From Trueperaceae bacterium (GTDB taxonomy: Bacteria > Deinococcota > Deinococci > Deinococcales > Trueperaceae), in the NCBI GenBank assembly GCA_007130355.1, contig SLSQ01000096.1:1-9194 (forward strand): DNA of 9,194 bases, given 5' to 3'. How positions within the stretch are numbered: the stretch's first letter is position 1; every line of letters starts with the position of its first letter. The position numbers and the translations under genes are program-made. Below, piece by piece: positions 5,486-9,194 of the stretch. The notes under the pieces are model-generated. The model saw nothing but the letters and a program-made list of their open reading frames with translations, did not search any database and was not told the origin of the DNA.

Positions 5486-6577
5486 GTGCGGCCCGCCTCC
5501 CTCTTCGGCACCGTCGTGGTGGTCGGCGTCGGCCTGATCGGCGGGTCGGTGGCGCTGGGGGCGCGGCAACGGTTCCTGGCCGACCGCGTGATCGGCCTCG
5601 ACGACGACTCCGAAGCGCTCGAGGTGGCCCGCTTCCACGGCGTGATCGACGAGGCGCGGCTCGAGGTCGGCGACTGGCTCGGTGCGGCCGACCTGGTGGT
5701 GCTGGCGACGCCGGCGGCGACGCTGGTGCCGCTGGCCCGGCGGGTCGCGCCCCACCTGCGGCCGGACGCGATCGTGACCGACGTCGGTTCGGTCAAGTCC
5801 GACATCGTGCGGGCCCTGGCCGATCTGCGCTTCGTCGGCGGACATCCGATGGCGGGCTCCGATCGGGCGGGGGTCCGCAACGCCGACGCCGCGCTCCTCG
5901 AGAACGCGGTCTGGGTCCTCACCCCGAGCGAGGGCACCGATCCGGACGCGCTGGCGCGGGTCCGCCGCTTCGTGGAGCACCTCGGCGCCCGACCGATCGA
6001 GACCGACCCCGAACGCCACGACCGGCTGGTCGCCACCGTGTCGCACCTGCCGTACCTGGCGGCGCTGGCGCTGACGCACCTGGCCGCCGAGGACGGCGAC
6101 CGCGACCTGATGATGCTGCTCGCGGCGGGCGGCTTCCGCGACCTGACCCGGGTCGCCTCCGGCTCGCCGGTGATGAGCCGCGACATGGTGCGGGGCAACG
6201 CCGCCGCGGTCCGCGAAGCGCTCGGCGGCTACCGCGCCGCGCTGCGCCGGCTCGAGGCGCACCTGGACGATCCCGAGGCGCTCCTCGACGACGCGACGCG
6301 CGCCAAGCGCACCCGCGACGGGATCCCGATCGTGCGCCGCAGCCTGCTGCCGCCGCGTCCCGAGGTGGTCCTCGCCGTGCCGGACGCCCCCGGCCAGCTG
6401 GCGCGGATCACCGCCGCCTGCGGCGAAGCGAACGTGAACATCAAGGAGATCGAGGTGCTCTCGATCCGCGAGGCGGGCGGCGCGGTGCGGCTGGCGTTCG
6501 AGGATCCGGAGACCCTCGAACGGGCGGTCGAAGCGCTCCGGCGCGCCGGCTACGAGGCCCGGCCGCGCGCGGTGTGA
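5486..6577 (+). CDS. tyrA: Prephenate dehydrogenase with C-terminal ACT domain
   Basis: This encodes a 363-residue prephenate dehydrogenase, which oxidatively decarboxylates prephenate to 4-hydroxyphenylpyruvate in tyrosine synthesis. The N-terminal Rossmann domain has GVGLIGGS (14-21) and Asp39 at the end of the second strand, the usual sign of NAD preference. Active-site motifs present are GSVKSD (Ser102), GGHPMAGSD (catalytic-type His120) and VSHLPY (His187). Residues about 292-363 form an ACT domain with VPDAPGQLARIT, as in the roughly 370-residue Bacillus enzyme; such domains commonly mediate feedback control by an aromatic amino acid. The GTG start directly abuts the Rrf2 stop (TGAGTG), and only a G-run lies upstream, so translation is probably coupled. 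The gene then overlaps a 99-residue reading frame by 4 bases. Arogenate dehydrogenase activity cannot be ruled out by motifs. Confidence 0.94.
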   Translation: MRPASLFGTVVVVGVGLIGGSVALGARQRFLADRVIGLDDDSEALEVARFHGVIDEARLEVGDWLGAADLVVLATPAATLVPLARRVAPHLRPDAIVTDVGSVKSDIVRALADLRFVGGHPMAGSDRAGVRNADAALLENAVWVLTPSEGTDPDALARVRRFVEHLGARPIETDPERHDRLVATVSHLPYLAALALTHLAAEDGDRDLMMLLAAGGFRDLTRVASGSPVMSRDMVRGNAAAVREALGGYRAALRRLEAHLDDPEALLDDATRAKRTRDGIPIVRRSLLPPRPEVVLAVPDAPGQLARITAACGEANVNIKEIEVLSIREAGGAVRLAFEDPETLERAVEALRRAGYEARPRAV

Positions 6578-6873
6578 CCGCCGGCCGCCCGCCACCCGCC
6601 GACGACGCGGGCCGCACGGAACGGGAGGAGCTGTTCGACCTCGCCGTGAACCGGGCGCTCGCCTACGCGCGTCGCACGCGCGCGCTCGCACGGGCGCGCG
6701 ACGTGCGCGGCCTGGCCCGGGAACTCGAGCTGTGGATCCTGCGGACCCGCTTCGCCTACCGGATCCCGCTCGAAGCGGTCGCCGAGCGGCTCCTCGTGGC
6801 GCCGGACGGCGAGGTGCACTGGGCCGGCGGGCCGCACGGCGGCTGGCGCGAGGGCCGACCGCCACGGCCCTGA
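6574..6873 (+). CDS. Uncharacterised 99-residue protein coupled to tyrA
   Basis: I do not recognise this protein. Its GTG overlaps the tyrA stop in the four-base arrangement GTGA, typical of translational coupling; no clear Shine-Dalgarno sequence is present. Codon third positions are about 92% G or C (91 of 99 codons counted), as in neighbouring genes, supporting real coding. The first 14 or so residues are Pro/Asp-rich. Residues about 15-72 are highly charged and predicted helical, with many Arg and Ala and the aromatic stretch LELWILRTRFAYRIP (51-65). The tail contains VHWAGGPHGGW and is Gly/Arg/Pro-rich. There is no signal peptide, membrane helix or cysteine. It is soluble, basic and possibly nucleic-acid- or protein-binding, but that is only composition. 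As the last gene of the Rrf2-tyrA operon it ends just before a hairpin shared with minC. Confidence 0.7.
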   Translation: MTAGRPPPADDAGRTEREELFDLAVNRALAYARRTRALARARDVRGLARELELWILRTRFAYRIPLEAVAERLLVAPDGEVHWAGGPHGGWREGRPPRP

Positions 6874-6877
6874 GCCG

Positions 6878-6917
6878 CGGCGGACCCGCCCCGGAGCCCC
6901 GAGCGGGGCGCCCGCCG
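6878..6917. terminator. Hairpin between the tyrA operon and minC
   Basis: CGGCGG (6878-6883) pairs with CCGCCG (6912-6917), and CGCCCCG (6887-6893) pairs with CGGGGCG (6904-6910), separated by a 3/1 internal loop, with a 10-base apical loop. It starts 4 bases after the stop of the 99-residue gene and ends 32 bases from the minC stop. The stretch up to 6949 holds nothing else I recognise. No U-tract follows, so termination in either direction is inferred. Confidence 0.55.
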
Positions 6918-6949
6918 ACCGGTCGACGGCACGCTCGCGGTTCCGTTCC

Positions 6950-7516
6950 TCAGACGCCCCAGGGGCGAAGCACGATCTGGCCGTCCCGGAGGTGAGCCAC
7001 CTCCGGACCGCGCAGCTCCTCGTCCGGGCCCTCGCTCTGCGACTGGGCCAGCGCCGATCCGATCCGCAGCTGCGGGCTCCGGATCGCGTGCGCCCAGATG
7101 ACGGCGTTCATGTTCCCGTGCGCTCCGGCGTGCGCGAGCCCGCGCAGGGTACCGATCACGATGATGTCGTCGGCGGCGACCAGTTCGGCGCCGGCGTTGA
7201 CGTCGCCGAGGATCACGACCGAGCCGGACGATTCGACCCGGGCGCCGGAGCGGACCGTCTTGGCGAGGATCACCGTCTCGCCCTTCGCCTGCGCGAGCCG
7301 CGTCGGGGGCCGCAGGTCGGTCAGCTCGCCGCCGGCGTCCTCGACCGCCTCGCGCACGACCTCGAGCGTCTCGATCGGCATCCGGACTCCGATCTCGAGC
7401 GCGACCTTGCCCTCGAGCAGGGAGCGGTGCTCGGACAGCGCGGCACGCACGCCGTCCGCGTCGTCGTCCGGTTCGATGCTCAGCAGGATGCCGCCGCGGA
7501 TGCCGCGCGTACGCAT
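6950..7516 (-). CDS. minC: Septum site-determining protein MinC
   Basis: This encodes a 188-residue MinC homologue, the cytoplasmic inhibitor of FtsZ assembly away from midcell. The C-terminal beta-helix domain is clear at about residues 80-152: ETVILAKTVRSGARV, the core VVILGDVNAGAELVAADDI (100-118), GTLRGLAHAGAHGN (122-135) and SPQLRIG (147-153). The N-terminal FtsZ-binding domain (about 1-72) is shorter and diverged; the whole protein is roughly 40 residues shorter than E. coli MinC (231). The motif RSGQ, implicated in MinD contact in E. coli, reads RSGA (89-92) here. The tail past residue 153 is polar. The ATG lies 4 bases after the PBP2 stop, with GGGGGA just upstream inside the PBP2 gene, so the two are translated from one message. 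No minD lies downstream: the next gene is convergent. Confidence 0.9.
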   Translation of the reverse strand: MRTRGIRGGILLSIEPDDDADGVRAALSEHRSLLEGKVALEIGVRMPIETLEVVREAVEDAGGELTDLRPPTRLAQAKGETVILAKTVRSGARVESSGSVVILGDVNAGAELVAADDIIVIGTLRGLAHAGAHGNMNAVIWAHAIRSPQLRIGSALAQSQSEGPDEELRGPEVAHLRDGQIVLRPWGV

Positions 7517-7520
7517 GCGT

Positions 7521-9194
7521 TCAGTCCCCCGTGTCGAGTCGGTAGGTCGAAGCCAGAAAGTCGCGCACGACGGGAACGGCGGTGGCCGTGCTGGACCCGG
7601 CGTGCTCGAGGAACACTACCACGGCGATCTCGGGGTCGCTGGCCGGCGCGTAGGCCATGAACCAAGCGTGCTCGTTGCCCTCGCCGCGCGCGTTCTCGGC
7701 CGTCCCGGTCTTCCCCGCCACCTCGAGCGGGAAGCCGGCGGCGGGACCGATCACCTGGCTGCTTCCGAAGTCGGTCACCATGCGCCGCATGCCGTCGTGC
7801 AGGGTCGACCAGAAGCGGCCGTCGACGCGGTCGCGGGCGACCTCGACCTCCTCCTCGCCGACCGAGCGGATCAGGCGCGGCTCGACCGACGCGCCGTTCC
7901 GGGCCAGCGTGCCCACGAAGCGAAGGATCTGCAGCGGCGTGGCCAGCACGTCGCCCTGTCCGATGACGCTGTTGAGGGTGTAGCCGGGGTACCACGGCGT
8001 GTCGCGCTCCTCGCGCGTCCAGGCCGGATCGGGCAGACGACCGCTGCGCTCGCCGGGGAGCCCCACGCCGACCGACGCGCCGAACCCGAAGCGGAGCCCG
8101 TCGCGGTGCCACGCCTCCATGAACGGTCCCCAACCCTCCCCGAACTCGGGCGTGGCCATGGCGGCGCGCCAGTAGTAGGTGTTGCAGCTGTCCGCGATCG
8201 CCTGGGCGGCCGTGTAGTCGCCCCGGTTGAAGGTGGCCCAGTTGCGCCAGGTGATCCCGCCGAAGGTGACGCTGGCGCTGCAGGCGTAGCGGGTGGCCGG
8301 CGCCACGTACCCCTCCTCGAGCAACGTGTACGAGGTGAGCAGCTTGAGCGTGGAGGCGGGGGGGAACGCCTCGATCGCCCGGTTCTGCAGCGGCAGCCGT
8401 TCGGCGTCGCCGAGGATCGCCTGCACCGCGTCCGGATCGCTCGGCCGGCGCGTGAACACGTTCTGGTCGAAGTTCGGGTGCGACGCCATGGCGAGGACGT
8501 CGCCGGTCGCGAGGTCCATCGCCAGCAGGGCTCCGGGGGTGCCCGCGACCTCCGGCCGGCCGTTCTGACGGCGGTTCGCGTTCACGTACGCGACGGCGCC
8601 CGCCAGAGCGTCCTCGGCCGAACGTTGGACGTGGGGATCGAGGGTCGTGATCACGTCGACGCCGGGCAGCGCCGGCTCGAGCTCCTCGCGCCGGACCTGG
8701 ACTCCACGGTGGTCGACCTCGACGAGCTCCAGCCCGGGGATCCCGAACAGGGCGTCGTCGAGCCCCCCTTCCAGGCCGGAGACGCCGACCGGCTCGTCGA
8801 CGTGCCGACCCTCGTGACGGACGGGATCGGCGAGGGTGGTGTAGCCGATCGCCTGCGCCGCCAGGTTCGTCGGGTAGATCCGCTCGAACCGCTCGCGCAG
8901 GTACAGGTTCGGCTGTCCGGCGACCCGCTCCTCGACCGCGGGCACCAGAGCGTCGGGGATGTTCCAGGCGACGACGGACCCCTCGCGGACCTGCGACGGT
9001 TCGTCCGGATCGGGCGGGCGCGGATCGCCCTCGAGGTCGAGGAGGCGCTGCAGCCGCGTCCAGCCGTCGATCGCGCCGCCCCAGTACATGAGGTCGTACG
9101 CGACCCGGTTGTCGGCCAGGACCGTGCCGTCGGCGGCCAGGATGCGGCCGCGCAGCGGCGTGACGCGCTGCTGCTGCAGGAAGTTCCGGAGGGA
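7521..9194 (-). CDS. mrdA: Penicillin-binding protein 2 (peptidoglycan transpeptidase), 5' end missing
   Basis: The reading frame is open from the right edge to the stop at 7521-7523, giving 557 residues. An ATG at 9087-9089 is not the start: the frame continues upstream with TPLRGRILAADGTVLADNRV, the conserved N-terminal region of class B PBPs, so only the cytoplasmic tail, membrane anchor and first residues are missing. A pedestal/dimerisation domain follows (with LYLRERFERIYP and AAQAIGY), then GLEGGLDDAL and ITTLDPHVQRSAEDAL leading into the transpeptidase domain. All catalytic motifs are intact: SxxK as STLK (Ser codon 8352-8354, Lys 8343-8345), SxN as SCN (8181-8189) and KTG as KTGT (7701-7712). 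PBP2 cross-links peptidoglycan during side-wall elongation with RodA and MreB/C/D. It overlaps no gene but sits 4 bases from minC. MreC/MreD genes may lie beyond the right edge; this cannot be seen. Confidence 0.95.
   Translation of the reverse strand, partial: SLRNFLQQQRVTPLRGRILAADGTVLADNRVAYDLMYWGGAIDGWTRLQRLLDLEGDPRPPDPDEPSQVREGSVVAWNIPDALVPAVEERVAGQPNLYLRERFERIYPTNLAAQAIGYTTLADPVRHEGRHVDEPVGVSGLEGGLDDALFGIPGLELVEVDHRGVQVRREELEPALPGVDVITTLDPHVQRSAEDALAGAVAYVNANRRQNGRPEVAGTPGALLAMDLATGDVLAMASHPNFDQNVFTRRPSDPDAVQAILGDAERLPLQNRAIEAFPPASTLKLLTSYTLLEEGYVAPATRYACSASVTFGGITWRNWATFNRGDYTAAQAIADSCNTYYWRAAMATPEFGEGWGPFMEAWHRDGLRFGFGASVGVGLPGERSGRLPDPAWTREERDTPWYPGYTLNSVIGQGDVLATPLQILRFVGTLARNGASVEPRLIRSVGEEEVEVARDRVDGRFWSTLHDGMRRMVTDFGSSQVIGPAAGFPLEVAGKTGTAENARGEGNEHAWFMAYAPASDPEIAVVVFLEHAGSSTATAVPVVRDFLASTYRLDTGD

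Noticed and set aside
4423..6573. Upstream portion of an 816-residue open frame on +
   Set aside because: It runs antisense to purA and out of frame through rrf2 and tyrA. Only its last 99 codons, from the GTG at 6574, make a credible gene.
6550..6837. 95-residue open frame on - opposite the 99-residue gene
   Set aside because: It has no operon linkage and no ribosome site; the + frame has the GTGA coupling and the expected codon third-position pattern.
5465..6865. 466-residue open frame antisense to tyrA and the 99-residue gene
   Set aside because: It is complementary to the confidently identified tyrA gene, and its translation is Arg/Ala/Gly-biased without domains.
9087..9089. ATG as the PBP2 start codon
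   Set aside because: The conserved class B PBP motif RGRILAADG is encoded upstream in the same frame, so the gene continues past the window edge.
1..9194. CRISPR arrays, tRNA/rRNA genes, insertion sequences, prophage or attachment sites
   Set aside because: No regularly spaced repeats, cloverleaf-like segments, transposase motifs or terminal repeats were seen. Base and codon use is uniform and gives no sign of recent transfer.

Overview
The window is GC-rich chromosomal DNA (roughly 70% G+C by eye, codon third positions almost always G or C) carrying mostly housekeeping genes. The combination of a short prokaryotic citrate synthase, PBP2 next to a MinC homologue, and a TANNNT -10 element placed so that transcription would start at the ATG (leaderless) fits Deinococcota, perhaps a Truepera- or Deinococcus-like bacterium. 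This is inference from gene content and promoter style; no 16S or other lineage marker is present.

Layout, left to right: (1) the 3' end of a multi-span membrane protein gene (+), open at the left edge; (2) gltA, citrate synthase (+), with a 179-base untranslated leader; (3) a membrane-anchored alpha/beta hydrolase (-), convergent with gltA; (4) a DUF2165 integral membrane protein (+), divergent from the hydrolase; (5) purA, adenylosuccinate synthetase (-), convergent with the DUF2165 gene; (6) a tight operon on + starting 104 bases from purA: an Rrf2-family regulator, tyrA (prephenate dehydrogenase with ACT domain) and an unrecognised 99-residue protein whose GTG start overlaps the tyrA stop by four bases; (7) minC and the gene for penicillin-binding protein 2 (both -), separated by only 4 bases; PBP2 runs off the right edge.

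All three convergent junctions (1784-1830, 3639-3657, 6878-6917) hold GC-rich hairpins without U-tracts that look like bidirectional terminators, and two of them overlap a stop codon. The two divergent junctions (3016-3142 and 4914-5017) hold the promoters.

Functionally the window covers TCA-cycle entry (gltA), AMP synthesis (purA), tyrosine synthesis (tyrA) under a possible cysteine-based Rrf2 sensor, and cell elongation plus division-site control (PBP2 and MinC). There are no RNA genes, mobile elements, CRISPR arrays or phage genes. I found no clear novel multi-gene system. The least explained elements are the 99-residue tyrA-coupled protein and the Rrf2 regulator with its non-IscR cysteine spacing and palindrome-bracketed leaderless promoter.
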